38,909 bases of DNA from an uncultured Mucispirillum sp. (GTDB taxonomy: Bacteria; Chrysiogenota; Deferribacteres; Deferribacterales; Mucispirillaceae), in NCBI GenBank assembly GCA_910586745.1, contig CAJUJZ010000008.1, positions 1-38,909 on the forward strand, read 5' to 3'. Made by a program: the position numbers and the translations under genes. This document shows, one piece after another, positions 8,463 to 16,088 of this stretch. Below the pieces are notes generated by a model. It was not told the DNA's origin and ran no database searches. It saw only the letters and a list, made by a program, of their open reading frames with translations. The first letter of the stretch is position 1. Each line of letters begins with the position of its first letter.

Positions 8463-8470
8463 ATTATCAC

Positions 8471-9916
8471 CTACATACCTTTAACAAGCAGAGCAGATGA
8501 TAATTTATTTTGATTTAACCCTTTATCTACAGCCTTTGTCATGTCTTGCAGGCTGTCGCCGCTTGACTGCACTGTTATATTAACTGTATTATTTTGATTA
8601 AGCGTACTATTCTGGGCATTTGCAGCTCTTTCTGCTATTCTTCTATCTGAAACTTCAAGCAAACTGGGAATATCCATTTTTTCATAAAGCGGTATTTGTA
8701 TCTCACCAAGCTTGCCCGGCAGGTTACTTAAAAAATTATTGATTTTTTCAATAAATGGGTTAAATATTAATGCTCCAAGATTGCTGCCTATTGCAGATAA
8801 TGCTTCAAACATCCAAACAAAAGTATCTATAAACGCATCTTTTATATCTATTGCAAAACTCTTCAATCCATCCAGCAGTTTATCAAATGAAAAATTATTT
8901 ATTAAATCTTTCATCCATGCAAAAGCATTTTGTATATCTGCTATTACTTTTTTAACTCTTTCATTTTCTAAAAAATCACCAAAGATGCTGTCTTTGCCAT
9001 TAAAATATCCAACGATGTATTCAACTAAAAGAAACAATACTGTAAGACCAGTTATTAATGCTAAAAGCGGCAGGTTTGCTCTTAAAAAACTTTTTGAAAA
9101 AACTGTCATAACCATCTGCAGATTTTTAACAGCATATCCTACCGCTCCAAAAGATGCAGCAAGCATTATTGTATATGTATCTAAACTTCGCACCCATTCA
9201 ACAGCTTTACCCAGCTGCTTCACAAATGATAAAACAGGCGGCATTATATCCACTGCGATACTTCTGCCAAGTGAGCCTAATGACTGCTTTAATTTAGTCC
9301 ATTCCAAACTGAACTTTTTAGCTTCTTGAGCCTGCCTTGCATTCATTGCTCCCATTTTTTGCTGTTCTGCAAGCAGGGCATGCACTCCCGCTTTTCCCTG
9401 CTGTAATAATAATATTGTGCTTTCATCAAGTCCTAATTGACTTCCCAATGTGAATTGCTGTGCTTTTGTCAGGTGCTCAAAGTCAGAAGCTAATCCCATT
9501 AAAAGCTGCTGTGCATTTTTTAAGCTGCCGTCCTGGTTATACAGCTCCACACCATAAAGTGCAGCTGTCTGTAAAAGCTGCCCTTGTCCCCATTCAGCCT
9601 GTGAAAGCCCTTGCTGCAGTGCCTGTAACGAGCTTTTAGCACTATCCACATTTCCGCCAAACTGCTCCAAAGCTCCGCCAAGAGCTGTGATATCTTGTTC
9701 TGCAATGCCAGTAAGTGAAGAAAAATTACTTATATCTGTGCCAGTATCTATAAATTTTTTAAAAGCCATGCCAAGCGAGCCTGCACCAAGCATAATGCCC
9801 ATTTGAGAGACAAAAGTTTTCAACTGTCCGCCCATATTTTTAAGACCAGCAGTGAAATTATTATCTCTGATACCAACTCCAATTACATAATTTTTAAGCG
9901 TATCGCCAAGAGCCAT
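8471..9916 (-). CDS. Tail tape measure protein
   Basis: Sets tail length and is ejected with DNA. At 481 residues it is short for the class, predicting a short tail. The N-terminal domain (TGTDISNFSSLTGIAEQDITALGGALEQFGG) is the usual tape-measure opening. A long helical region follows, then hydrophobic segments near residues 250-315 that may cross the host membrane, and a C-terminal NNTVNITVQSSGDSLQDM motif seen at the end of many tape measures. GGAG precedes the ATG by 8 nt. It lies after the frameshifted chaperone, the canonical place. Confidence 0.85.
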   Translation of the reverse strand: MALGDTLKNYVIGVGIRDNNFTAGLKNMGGQLKTFVSQMGIMLGAGSLGMAFKKFIDTGTDISNFSSLTGIAEQDITALGGALEQFGGNVDSAKSSLQALQQGLSQAEWGQGQLLQTAALYGVELYNQDGSLKNAQQLLMGLASDFEHLTKAQQFTLGSQLGLDESTILLLQQGKAGVHALLAEQQKMGAMNARQAQEAKKFSLEWTKLKQSLGSLGRSIAVDIMPPVLSFVKQLGKAVEWVRSLDTYTIMLAASFGAVGYAVKNLQMVMTVFSKSFLRANLPLLALITGLTVLFLLVEYIVGYFNGKDSIFGDFLENERVKKVIADIQNAFAWMKDLINNFSFDKLLDGLKSFAIDIKDAFIDTFVWMFEALSAIGSNLGALIFNPFIEKINNFLSNLPGKLGEIQIPLYEKMDIPSLLEVSDRRIAERAANAQNSTLNQNNTVNITVQSSGDSLQDMTKAVDKGLNQNKLSSALLVKGM

Positions 9917-9965
9917 ATATAGTTATCTCCATTATTCTTTATATATGTATATTATCTAATTATTT

Positions 9966-10011
9966 TTAATTTATACAGACAAGACAGCTTTAAAATATTT
10001 TTTACATATAA
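9966..10011. repeat. Dispersed AT-rich repeat, divergent copy
   Basis: Segment with TACAGACAAGACAGCTT then TAAAATATTTTTTACATAT. It matches, with changes, segments at 14163-14201, 20811-20855 and 28845-28881. Each copy lies in an intergenic gap upstream or downstream of a phage gene. Function unknown. Confidence 0.5.
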
Positions 10012-10020
10012 GGATATAAT

Positions 10021-10051
10021 AAAAAAAGGACAGCATATGCTATCCTTTTTT
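10021..10051 (-). terminator. Rho-independent terminator after the tail chaperone
   Basis: On the minus strand GGATAGC pairs with GCTGTCC (one G-U pair) around loop ATAT, flanked by an A run and a run of seven T. The stop codon of the frameshift ORF lies in the ascending arm. It should end or reduce transcription before the tape-measure gene. Confidence 0.7.
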
Positions 10052-10238
10052 GTTCATTTCTTTTTGTAACTGTATATTTGAAAGAGCTATCGTGATATAA
10101 GTATATACAGCACCTTCAAAGCTCATACTCATTACTTTATCATAATCACCAAATCCGTTTAATATAAGTGTAGTAACTATCGGGTGGCATGGATATCTGA
10201 CTACTGCAGAGCCTGTTTCTTTAACTCCGTAATTTTGT
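10040..10238 (-). CDS. Minus-1 frame extension of the tail assembly chaperone (programmed frameshift)
   Basis: In the -1 frame relative to the 119-residue chaperone the sequence stays open through the chaperone stop and continues for about 55 codons to a TAG at 10040. The reading includes ILNGFGDYDKVMSM and YTYITIALSNIQLQKEMN, giving a helical tail. It has no start codon with an SD of its own. A candidate slippery stretch, CCAAAAAC on the minus strand (10237-10244), lies near the end of the chaperone. Lambda G/GT and Mu-type phages make a minor extended chaperone this way, which recruits the tape measure. The heptamer is not a perfect X XXY YYZ, so the exact slip site is uncertain. Confidence 0.6.
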
Positions 10239-10560
10239 TTTTGGAAAGATTCAAGCTCTCTAAATAGGGGGCTATGTATTTCTCAAACTCTTCGGCTATT
10301 TTTAATGACATAAATGGGTTATTAAAAATGCCGTCCAGTTCTGCTAAACTTCTTATTTTCTGCACACCCCCTGTTTCTGGGATTACTAATACAAGATATT
10401 TAACAGCAATATCTACAAATCTTTTAACTGCTGTTTCTTCCTGCTTCGCAACACCTTCAGCAGATGATATGATTTTTAACCCATCTTCCATCGTAACTTT
10501 TTCAAAATATGCCTGACGGGTAATCTTCCCGTCTGTCAATTCAAATGTTGGCATAATCAT
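10201..10560 (-). CDS. Tail assembly chaperone (short form)
   Basis: A 119-residue, mostly helical protein between the tail tube and tape-measure genes, the fixed position of the tail assembly chaperone. Opening motif TFELTDGKITRQAYFEKVTME, helical middle with SLAELDGIFNNPFMSLKIAEEF. GGAGG lies just upstream of the ATG. The last codons overlap the -1 frame extension described separately. Similar layout in lambda-, P2- and Mu-like phages makes the role likely; sequence alone would not identify it. Confidence 0.7.
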   Translation of the reverse strand: MIMPTFELTDGKITRQAYFEKVTMEDGLKIISSAEGVAKQEETAVKRFVDIAVKYLVLVIPETGGVQKIRSLAELDGIFNNPFMSLKIAEEFEKYIAPYLESLNLSKNKITELKKQALQ

Positions 10561-10572
10561 AAATTCCTCCTT

Positions 10573-11034
10573 TTATTTATTAATAACACCAGTAGTTGTA
10601 AATGTCCCAAATTTAAATGTATACTGTTTATTTCCAAGTCTGTCTTGCGTTACTTTCATACCAAGCTCTCCGCTTGTAATAATGCCGTCAGCATAAGTAT
10701 CTACCTGCCCAGTATGTGCGTGTGTTACAATTACTGTTACCTGAAAAGGTTCTGGACCCACACCAATATAACTTTGCTGTGCAGCAACTGCAGCATCAAG
10801 CAGAGCTGCGATAGGGCTTGCTGGTGCTATTGTAAGTGTTCTTTCTATTATTGCATTTTTTGTCCATGCATACGAATAGCCGTCTGGTGTTTTAACCATA
10901 TCAGATGTTTCTGTAGCATTACCAGTCCATACATCACTACCATCTGCAAAATGGTCAACTGCTCCTGCTGGAAATAAAGGCAGCACTGATACAGCAATGC
11001 TTACAGCATTTGTTCCTATAAAATTCATACCCAT
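10573..11034 (-). CDS. Tail tube protein
   Basis: A 153-residue beta-rich protein that should polymerise into the inner tail tube. It has the features of myovirus tube proteins of the DUF3277 type: an early VSVLPLFPAG segment, DMVKTPDGYSYAWTKNA and a C-terminal strand NKQYTFKFGTFTTTGVINK. It directly follows the sheath gene, and the tail chaperone follows it. AGGTG stands upstream of the ATG. Confidence 0.8.
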   Translation of the reverse strand: MGMNFIGTNAVSIAVSVLPLFPAGAVDHFADGSDVWTGNATETSDMVKTPDGYSYAWTKNAIIERTLTIAPASPIAALLDAAVAAQQSYIGVGPEPFQVTVIVTHAHTGQVDTYADGIITSGELGMKVTQDRLGNKQYTFKFGTFTTTGVINK

Positions 11035-11087
11035 CTATTCACCTCATATTTTTAAAATCATTTTAAGTTTACTTTCCTTCATTAATA

Positions 11088-11175
11088 CCAGTTATAAAAA
11101 TCAACCGATTTACTCAGGGATTTTTATCCCTTATAATAATTAAAACGGTGAGTTTTAATTATTAGCAAATAAGGG
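11088..11175. repeat. Double-hairpin repeat, copy 1
   Basis: Intergenic element between sheath and tube genes: ATAAAAATC/GATTTTTAT (11094-11102 and 11119-11127), then a 13-bp perfect stem (11134-11146 and 11152-11164) around loop GGTGA, followed by GCAAATAAGGGGG. A second copy at 28275-28373 has the same lead-in ATTAATACCA, the same GGTGA loop and a similar G-rich tail, but different stem bases. Confidence 0.6.
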
Positions 11176-11203
11176 GGAACGAAGATTTTCCCTCTTAATC
11201 TGT

Positions 11204-13063
11204 TTATATTACAAATGCTTGAATAACCAGCCTGTTTGTAGGTGTATTTTTCGTATAAATAAACTGTATTCTCATCTGTTCTTTTGCTATATCATCAGCA
11301 GTCAGTGGCAGCACATTTATATAATATCCATTACTTTCTACTAAGTTTACAGCATTAGCGTTGCCTGCAGCTGATATTATTTTAGATTTTTCATCAGCTA
11401 AAAGAGAGCCAGTGCCAACTGTTACAATAATACCTGATGTTTTTGCAAGGTTTATCACTTCCTGCATAGAAGCAAGTATCATACTCTTACCACTGCCTCC
11501 ACGAAGTGCAATAAAGCTTTGAGTAATCATCAGATTAGCACCAGCTATTTCCATCTTTGCTTTTATCCATGAATTACCAATATAGTTAGCTATATTATCA
11601 AAATTAGTCCCGAAAATTTTACCTTCCCCAAAAAGTGGCTGGCTTTGACCATAGCCGCCCATAACATAGCAGCAGTTAGCTCTGTTAGCATTAATGCCAT
11701 CCAGTTCTTCGCTTTTACCTATGGCACTATCTAAAAACTCTGGTGTTTCTATAAAGTTAAAGTTTGTCATACCATTTGGAATGGAAAAATCAACTGATGC
11801 AATTGCTGCCTGCATAAATGCCAGCATATTGATATTATCACCATAAATTAATATAAACCCGTCACTGCCAAAAAGATTTTCGTAAACTTTTTGATTTGTT
11901 GATTTAAGTCTGGCATCATCACTTAACACAATAAAAGCATATCTGCCACCGCTGGCATTAACCCATGAAGCTATTGTTTCATAATCAGAAGTATCTATAT
12001 TATTAATACTAGCTATAGCTACATAATCGCCGTTAATAAGTCCTATATTATTCAGCATTTCTTGTAATGTCTCACCATTTGTGCCTTTGGTTATATATCC
12101 GCCAGAAGTTTCAGATAACCCTAAAACAGAAGCAAGTGTGCCTGTTGCATAATCTATTGTCTGTGATGCACTCGCAGCTGCTCCTTGAATAATTAACCCA
12201 TTTGTCTGAGTGGAATATACACAAGTTCCAAGATTCAATGCTGGCACTTCAGGTGAGCCTGCCTGTGTTGTAATATTATCAAGCCCTAATTTAGATTTTA
12301 TTTCTGTATCTGATATAAAAATTTTGGCAGGTATCATATTTGATGCTGATGAATATGTTACCTGACTCAGCTTTAACACACCTGACTCACTGCTCCAGAC
12401 AAGGTCAGCTTCACTTAATTTTTCTGTATTAAAAGCTGTTACTATCTCATCAATAGTTTTATTTTCCAGTGTTAAAGCTGCGGTATATGTAAATACTGCT
12501 TCGCCTGCTTCATTCTGGATAATAAACTCAGACGGCTCTATTGTTGCAGCCGCTGTAAAAGGAAGAGCAGGTGTTGTGCCTTCAAGGCTCGCAGGAACAG
12601 CAGGGGTATCTTCTATTTGTAAATTAGAATTAATAATTGCAGCAGCATCAGTAAAAGATGATATATTTTCTAAATTAATATCAAACTCATAACTGTTGCC
12701 ATTTATTTTTAAACCTAATGAACCTTCCTGTTTAATATCATTAAGCATTGATATTGCAGCTCCAACAAGTGAAGCATTTTGAGCTTCTGGGTAATTATTG
12801 TAAAATGTAAGTTTCTCTGCTTTTGTTGCATTTTTTGAAGTGTATCCAAAAAATTCAGAAGCGTATGAATACTCTTTACTCAATACTCCGTAAAGAGATG
12901 CAACAGCTTCTAAACTGCCTGCTTCTACTGTCGGTGGCATTGGTATTTGTGGAGTAGTGACAGCTAATGCATTTAATCTGTTAAATGTAAATGTGCTGGA
13001 TAACCCTTTTGTTGTTATATCTACAAACTTGGAAAAGGGGATGACTGTATCAGGTTTTGCCAT
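11204..13063 (-). CDS. Tail sheath protein (DUF3383 type)
   Basis: Contractile sheath around the tail tube, which defines this phage as a myovirus. The 619-residue protein starts with IPFSKFVDITTKGLSSTFTF, the opening of DUF3383 sheath proteins, and has the C-terminal part with NPTNR-like ending (KNTPTNRLVIQAFVI). The middle (about 130-330) holds inserted beta domains with many Thr/Ala and Pro-rich linkers. AAGGAG precedes the ATG. Followed by the tube gene, as in other myoviruses. Confidence 0.85.
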   Translation of the reverse strand: MAKPDTVIPFSKFVDITTKGLSSTFTFNRLNALAVTTPQIPMPPTVEAGSLEAVASLYGVLSKEYSYASEFFGYTSKNATKAEKLTFYNNYPEAQNASLVGAAISMLNDIKQEGSLGLKINGNSYEFDINLENISSFTDAAAIINSNLQIEDTPAVPASLEGTTPALPFTAAATIEPSEFIIQNEAGEAVFTYTAALTLENKTIDEIVTAFNTEKLSEADLVWSSESGVLKLSQVTYSSASNMIPAKIFISDTEIKSKLGLDNITTQAGSPEVPALNLGTCVYSTQTNGLIIQGAAASASQTIDYATGTLASVLGLSETSGGYITKGTNGETLQEMLNNIGLINGDYVAIASINNIDTSDYETIASWVNASGGRYAFIVLSDDARLKSTNQKVYENLFGSDGFILIYGDNINMLAFMQAAIASVDFSIPNGMTNFNFIETPEFLDSAIGKSEELDGINANRANCCYVMGGYGQSQPLFGEGKIFGTNFDNIANYIGNSWIKAKMEIAGANLMITQSFIALRGGSGKSMILASMQEVINLAKTSGIIVTVGTGSLLADEKSKIISAAGNANAVNLVESNGYYINVLPLTADDIAKEQMRIQFIYTKNTPTNRLVIQAFVI

Positions 13064-13087
13064 AATATATTCTCCTTATCTTTTTAT

Positions 13088-13651
13088 TTAAATTGATTTT
13101 AAAAATCCATGTGCAAATTTATTATATGCAGGACTGCTTTCTATTGTGCCTATCTCTTTCACTTCAACAGATATATTCTTCAATGGTTTATCTGATAACT
13201 CTATTTTACTCATCTTTGTAATAAATAATTCAAACTGGGCAGTATGAACCCATTTTTTATATGTATTGAAATCTGCCTGTAATATTATATCACTCCAGAC
13301 AGGCATAAGCTCATACTGATAATTTTGATAAAATATATCACCTGCCTGTGTGCTTTTTAAATATGTCTGCAGCCGTTCTGCCATATTAAAAGCGGATATG
13401 CTGTTATCATTCCATTCTATAGTTTTATAAATATCAACTTCAAAGCATACCTCACTTACAGCATCTACTATCAAAGTGTTATCTGCCTGTAATCTTTCGC
13501 CAGCTAATGATAAATTTTTAACTTTTACAGGGGCAAAGGTAACTACACCAGTATCCACATCCGCCTCTATATCCTGATACGGATATAGAGTTTTAAATGG
13601 CTGCACTATTCCACTCACTGCTTCATATATTGATTTAATCATTTCCTGCAT
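13088..13651 (-). CDS. Neck/tail terminator protein, gp12-like
   Basis: A 187-residue protein that should cap the tail and join it to the head. Its pattern, an N-terminal helix, AERLQTYLKSTQAG, a WSDIILQADFNTYKKW segment and alternating strands, matches phage neck terminator proteins of the gp12/LIC_12616 type, encoded just before the sheath. AAGGA lies 9 nt before the ATG. A palindromic mini-element sits 16 nt upstream, at the end of the preceding gene. Confidence 0.65.
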   Translation of the reverse strand: MQEMIKSIYEAVSGIVQPFKTLYPYQDIEADVDTGVVTFAPVKVKNLSLAGERLQADNTLIVDAVSEVCFEVDIYKTIEWNDNSISAFNMAERLQTYLKSTQAGDIFYQNYQYELMPVWSDIILQADFNTYKKWVHTAQFELFITKMSKIELSDKPLKNISVEVKEIGTIESSPAYNKFAHGFLKSI

Positions 13652-13666
13652 TCAGCACTTTCCTTT

Positions 13667-13695
13667 GTCATTCAGAGCCTTCAGCCGAAGAATCT
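13667..13695. repeat. Palindromic mini-element, copy 1
   Basis: GTCATTCAGA...CGAAGAATCT with central stem GCC/GGC-like arms. On the minus strand it supplies the last codons of the 134-residue connector gene, reading DSSAEGSE and stop. The o-spanin gene ends in almost the same peptide from another copy. Confidence 0.8.
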
Positions 13696-14072
13696 ATATT
13701 ATTTTTAATATTCAATATCCCATATAATTTTATCCAGCCGCCAGACTGCCATGATATTTTACCATATACAGAATATTCCTGATTATCCCATAAAATTATA
13801 GAGTTAGAAGCATCTTTGTTTTTAAAAAAATCAACAATTTCTGCCTTATCACCCATAATGTAAAACTTTAAAAGGGTAGATGATTTTTCAAACATCTGAA
13901 ATGTTTCAAGCTCTTTAACTGTCAGGGCTTGAGCATGCACTCGTGCTTCTATCTCTGTTATTTCAAAATCTGCTATACCATTATTGATTACTGATGTCTT
14001 ATTATAGATTTTTGTTGTAACAGTCTTTTGAAGTCCTGAAATAGCACTTAATGCTGAGTTTAACAGGTTCAC
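13668..14072 (-). CDS. Head-tail joining protein, unknown family
   Basis: A 134-residue protein between the virion morphogenesis gene and the neck terminator, so probably part of the head-tail connector or tail stopper. I do not recognise the family. The start is GTG with GAGGG 5 nt upstream. The core runs to about residue 126; the final DSSAEGSE is encoded by a palindromic mini-element, which also supplies the stop codon, so the natural C-terminus may have been replaced. Confidence 0.65.
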   Translation of the reverse strand: MNLLNSALSAISGLQKTVTTKIYNKTSVINNGIADFEITEIEARVHAQALTVKELETFQMFEKSSTLLKFYIMGDKAEIVDFFKNKDASNSIILWDNQEYSVYGKISWQSGGWIKLYGILNIKNNIDSSAEGSE

Positions 14073-14088
14073 AATTGCCCTCGCTTAT

Positions 14089-14201
14089 GTCATACTGAGT
14101 GGGCTGAAAGCCCCGAAGTATCTAATAATTCATAAGCTGATTATAGATAATTAGAATAGATAAATACAGATAAGGCAGATTTAAAATATTTATTACATAT
14201 T
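14089..14201. repeat. Compound dispersed repeat, copy A
   Basis: Begins with a palindromic mini-element (14089-14123, stem GGGCT/AGCCC), continues with CATAAGCTGATTATAG, then AATTAGAATA and ATAAATACAGATAAGGCAG, and ends with TTAAAATATTTATTACATAT. The same order recurs at 28775-28881. It fills the gap downstream of the virion morphogenesis gene. Confidence 0.65.
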
Positions 14202-14218
14202 ACATTTTACATTAAAAG

Positions 14219-14674
14219 TTATTTCGGTGGTCTTAACTTCCAGTCAACTTTTGACCGCATAAGTCCTGTATCTATTAATGGATTTGATGAGCCTTTCTTC
14301 TCTATTGTAGATTCCGCATTTGGCGGCTCTTTAAGATTAGTTATTTCTCTTTGTATAGCATTTTTAAACATAATACCAGCTCTTGATAACGCCTGCTGTT
14401 CATCCATACCACCTGCAATGCTGTTTACTGTAATATTTATTGTTTTATTTGCTGCTTTATTGCCAGCAGGTATCATAAATGGTCGCTCAGGTATTTTTTT
14501 CGTGCCTTTATCATTATCCCGGGCTACTTGAGTTACATCTTTACCGCCTTTATATTTGGCACTCCCCACAAAAAAAACAACATCCACAGTGCCAAACTGC
14601 AGCTTTAATTTTTCAAGAACGGCATCTAATAAATCATTTTTATTTACTTTGGGTATATTTGTTTTTATATCCAT
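14219..14674 (-). CDS. Phage virion morphogenesis protein (gpG/HK97 gp10-like)
   Basis: Head-to-tail completion protein. The 151-residue form has the family signature: VGSAKY, KDVTQVARDNDKGT, IPERPFMIPAG and, near the end, a KGSSNPLIDTGLMRS motif (pore- and tail-contacting loops). I use the ATG at 14674 with GGTG upstream; the extra 35 residues of the longer frame to 14779 have no SD and look non-coding. It lies upstream of the other connector genes. Confidence 0.8.
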   Translation of the reverse strand: MDIKTNIPKVNKNDLLDAVLEKLKLQFGTVDVVFFVGSAKYKGGKDVTQVARDNDKGTKKIPERPFMIPAGNKAANKTINITVNSIAGGMDEQQALSRAGIMFKNAIQREITNLKEPPNAESTIEKKGSSNPLIDTGLMRSKVDWKLRPPK

Positions 14675-14779
14675 TTCACACCATTTTTTATTTGAATAAT
14701 TAGAAAAAGTTTGATATATTAACGGTGCAGTTGGTGAGCGGTTTGTGCGAAGACTGCCAAATTCCCGAGTGATTAGCAA

Positions 14780-14803
14780 GGAATCAGAATTTGCATAGGC
14801 TGG
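14780..14803. repeat. 24-bp repeat, copy 1
   Basis: GGAATCAGAATTTGCATAGG plus CTGG. A copy with one mismatch lies at 28903-28926. Both copies have a GAGCGGTTT-like motif some 20-40 nt upstream and stand at the edge of intergenic repeat clusters. It overlaps a weak possible plus-strand promoter (TTAGCA-17-TAGGCT). Confidence 0.6.
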
Positions 14804-14841
14804 ATAGCGGTTAGCTTACTTCATAATGGAGGTAAGCATTT

Positions 14842-14919
14842 ATGATTGAGACAAGCTCAGCCACAATAATCATTTTTGTTATTGCTGTTGCTTGCTTAAT
14901 ATATATTGTTAAGCCTTGA
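14842..14919 (+). CDS. Small membrane peptide, candidate type I toxin (25 aa)
   Basis: A 25-codon frame, opposite to all phage structural genes, with GGAGG 9 nt before the ATG. After a short polar start (MIETSSAT) it is almost wholly hydrophobic (IIIFVIAVACLIYIV) and ends KP, so one membrane helix fills it. A rho-independent terminator follows five bases after the stop. The SD can pair with the leader (GCTTAC 14814-14819 with GTAAGC 14832-14837). A convergent promoter at 15004-15032 would make an antisense RNA ending at the same terminator. This layout is that of Fst/par-type toxin loci, but I find no sequence match, so toxin function is inferred. Confidence 0.5.
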   Translation: MIETSSATIIIFVIAVACLIYIVKP

Positions 14920-14923
14920 TTAT

Positions 14924-14957
14924 AAAAAAACCGCAAGCGGCAGGCTTACGGTTTTTT
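14924..14957. terminator. Bidirectional terminator between small peptide gene and antisense promoter
   Basis: CCGCAAGC (14931-14938) pairs with GCTTACGG (14944-14951), one mismatch, flanked by seven A on the left and six T on the right, so it works on both strands. Confidence 0.75.
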
Positions 14958-14996
14958 AAAAACACATTTTTAAAACTAGGAGCTAACCGCTCCAAC

Positions 14997-15032
14997 TGCT
15001 CGTAATATAAACTAGTTTTCTGTTACATTCAA
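14997..15032 (-). promoter_or_regulatory. Putative antisense promoter (TTGAAT-17-TATATT)
   Basis: Minus-strand -35 TTGAAT (15027-15032) and -10 TATATT (15004-15009), spacing 17. Transcription from about 14997 would give a 70-75 nt RNA with hairpin GGAGC/GCTCC, ending at the terminator at 14924. It contains AGCGGTTAGCT, the same sequence as the 5' leader of the small peptide mRNA (14806-14816). Confidence 0.5.
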
Positions 15033-15034
15033 GT

Positions 15035-15061
15035 AAAAAGTTAAAACTATTTTAACTTTTT
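15035..15061. terminator. AT-rich 12-bp hairpin, second copy of the left-end terminator
   Basis: AAAAAGTTAAAA (15035-15046) and TTTTAACTTTTT (15050-15061) with loop CTA. Stem identical in core to the hairpin at 693-721, where the loop is TCG. Confidence 0.6.
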
Positions 15062-15087
15062 ATTATTTTTACTTACTATTTTTTAAA

Positions 15088-15209
15088 GGTTATAAGATTT
15101 TTGATTTAGACAAGGCGGATTGAATTTTTATCTTTTTGAGTTTACGCTATTAGGTAAATGATAAAAGTAAAAATTCAACCAACGCCGTATAAATTAAAAA
15201 GATATAACC
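15088..15209. repeat. Long imperfect inverted repeat, about 122 bp
   Basis: Outer arms GGTTATA/TATAACC (15088-15094, 15203-15209), then GGCG/CGCC and an 11-bp perfect inner stem TTGAATTTTTA/TAAAAATTCAA (15120-15130, 15168-15178). It abuts the stop codon of the head-tail connector gene. Could be a small palindromic mobile element or a strong terminator. Confidence 0.5.
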
Positions 15210-15210
15210 G

Positions 15211-15630
15211 CTAATTAATGAGTGTTATTCCGCCGACAGATGCAAGCCATGCTAAAAAGTCCCTGCCGTAAACAGTAGATGCCATAAAGTCTTCAAACAT
15301 ATCATTAATAGGCTTTAACTGCATTCCCACAGAGACATCACCAACTGATGCACTGTTTACTATACCGCCACCATTGCCGGCACCACCTGCTGTTGCATCC
15401 TCTGGCATTTCATAAACCATTAAATAATGAGCTACAACCAAACATGCAGCATTTAATTTATTACAATCAACACAATTCCTGTCATTCTGAGTGTGAGCGA
15501 AGCAAGCCGAAGAATCTAATATTTTAAACCTGCATAATGCTTGTTTATAATATGATGCAACTTTATCTTTTACACTCTCAAACTGCGGGAACTTTTTTAA
15601 AAAATACTCTGTAAACTCTTCGTCTGTCAT
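15211..15630 (-). CDS. Head-tail connector protein (DUF4054 type)
   Basis: A 139-residue adaptor that binds the portal. Family marks are the helical start with FPQFESV, the LVVAHYL helix, and the Gly-rich turn followed by SASVGDVSVGMQ and a YGRDFLAWLA end. Residues of the ILDSSACFAHTQNDRN stretch are encoded by a palindromic mini-element (15481-15517) inserted in frame between two helices, which lengthens the protein without breaking it. No strong SD is seen; the start is the first ATG. Confidence 0.75.
   Translation of the reverse strand: MTDEEFTEYFLKKFPQFESVKDKVASYYKQALCRFKILDSSACFAHTQNDRNCVDCNKLNAACLVVAHYLMVYEMPEDATAGGAGNGGGIVNSASVGDVSVGMQLKPINDMFEDFMASTVYGRDFLAWLASVGGITLIN
15481..15517. 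repeat. Palindromic mini-element, copy in frame within DUF4054 gene
   Basis: GTCATTCTGA...CGAAGAATCT, 37 bp. Translated on the minus strand as DSSACFAHTQND, matching DSS...QND peptides from copies in other genes. Confidence 0.85.
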
Positions 15631-15674
15631 ACCATCATCCGTCTAATAAGCAGGAGCATAAAGCTCCCGCATTA

Positions 15675-16073
15675 TTATTTCTTATCTTTTGCTTTGTCTT
15701 TATCAGATTCTTTATTATTTTCATCTAATTTTGTATCAATAACAATATTAGATGCTTCCTGCATAATTCGTTCAGCAGCAGCAATGCCCTCCTGTATCGC
15801 TTTTCTTGCCTGCTGTTCCGCAAGTTTTTTGCGGGCTTCCTCACTGCTGCTGTCAAGAGATGCATTATCTGCTTTCATATTCTCAATCTTATCATCGCTG
15901 AATATTACAAACCCTTTATCTGCCCACTCCTGTAAAAAAGGGTTAGCCTGAAGCAGACTACGCTGGTCTTCATCGCTTAACTTGTTCAGTGCATAGTTGC
16001 CATTTAATATAATTGTTTTGCCTTCTTTTGTCTTTAACTCACAAGAGCTGCCTTTTAGTATTATATATTTCAT
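15675..16073 (-). CDS. Hypothetical protein after major capsid
   Basis: A 132-residue protein with a beta-like N-terminal 60 residues (YIILKGSSCELKTKEGK, NPFLQEWADKGF) and a long charged helix with Lys-rich C-terminus. It stands between the capsid and the DUF4054 connector, where many myoviruses have a small unnamed structural or scaffolding protein. AAGGAAG precedes the ATG. Family not recognised. Confidence 0.65.
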   Translation of the reverse strand: MKYIILKGSSCELKTKEGKTIILNGNYALNKLSDEDQRSLLQANPFLQEWADKGFVIFSDDKIENMKADNASLDSSSEEARKKLAEQQARKAIQEGIAAAERIMQEASNIVIDTKLDENNKESDKDKAKDKK

Positions 16074-16088
16074 CTGTCATCTTCCTTT

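Noticed and set aside
8712..9329. 205-codon plus-strand frame
   Set aside because: It is the complement of the tape-measure gene; no SD, and composition of a shadow frame.
14675..14779. N-terminal extension of the virion morphogenesis protein
   Set aside because: No SD at 14779 and unlike the family N-terminus; the ATG at 14674 has GGTG and starts the family match.
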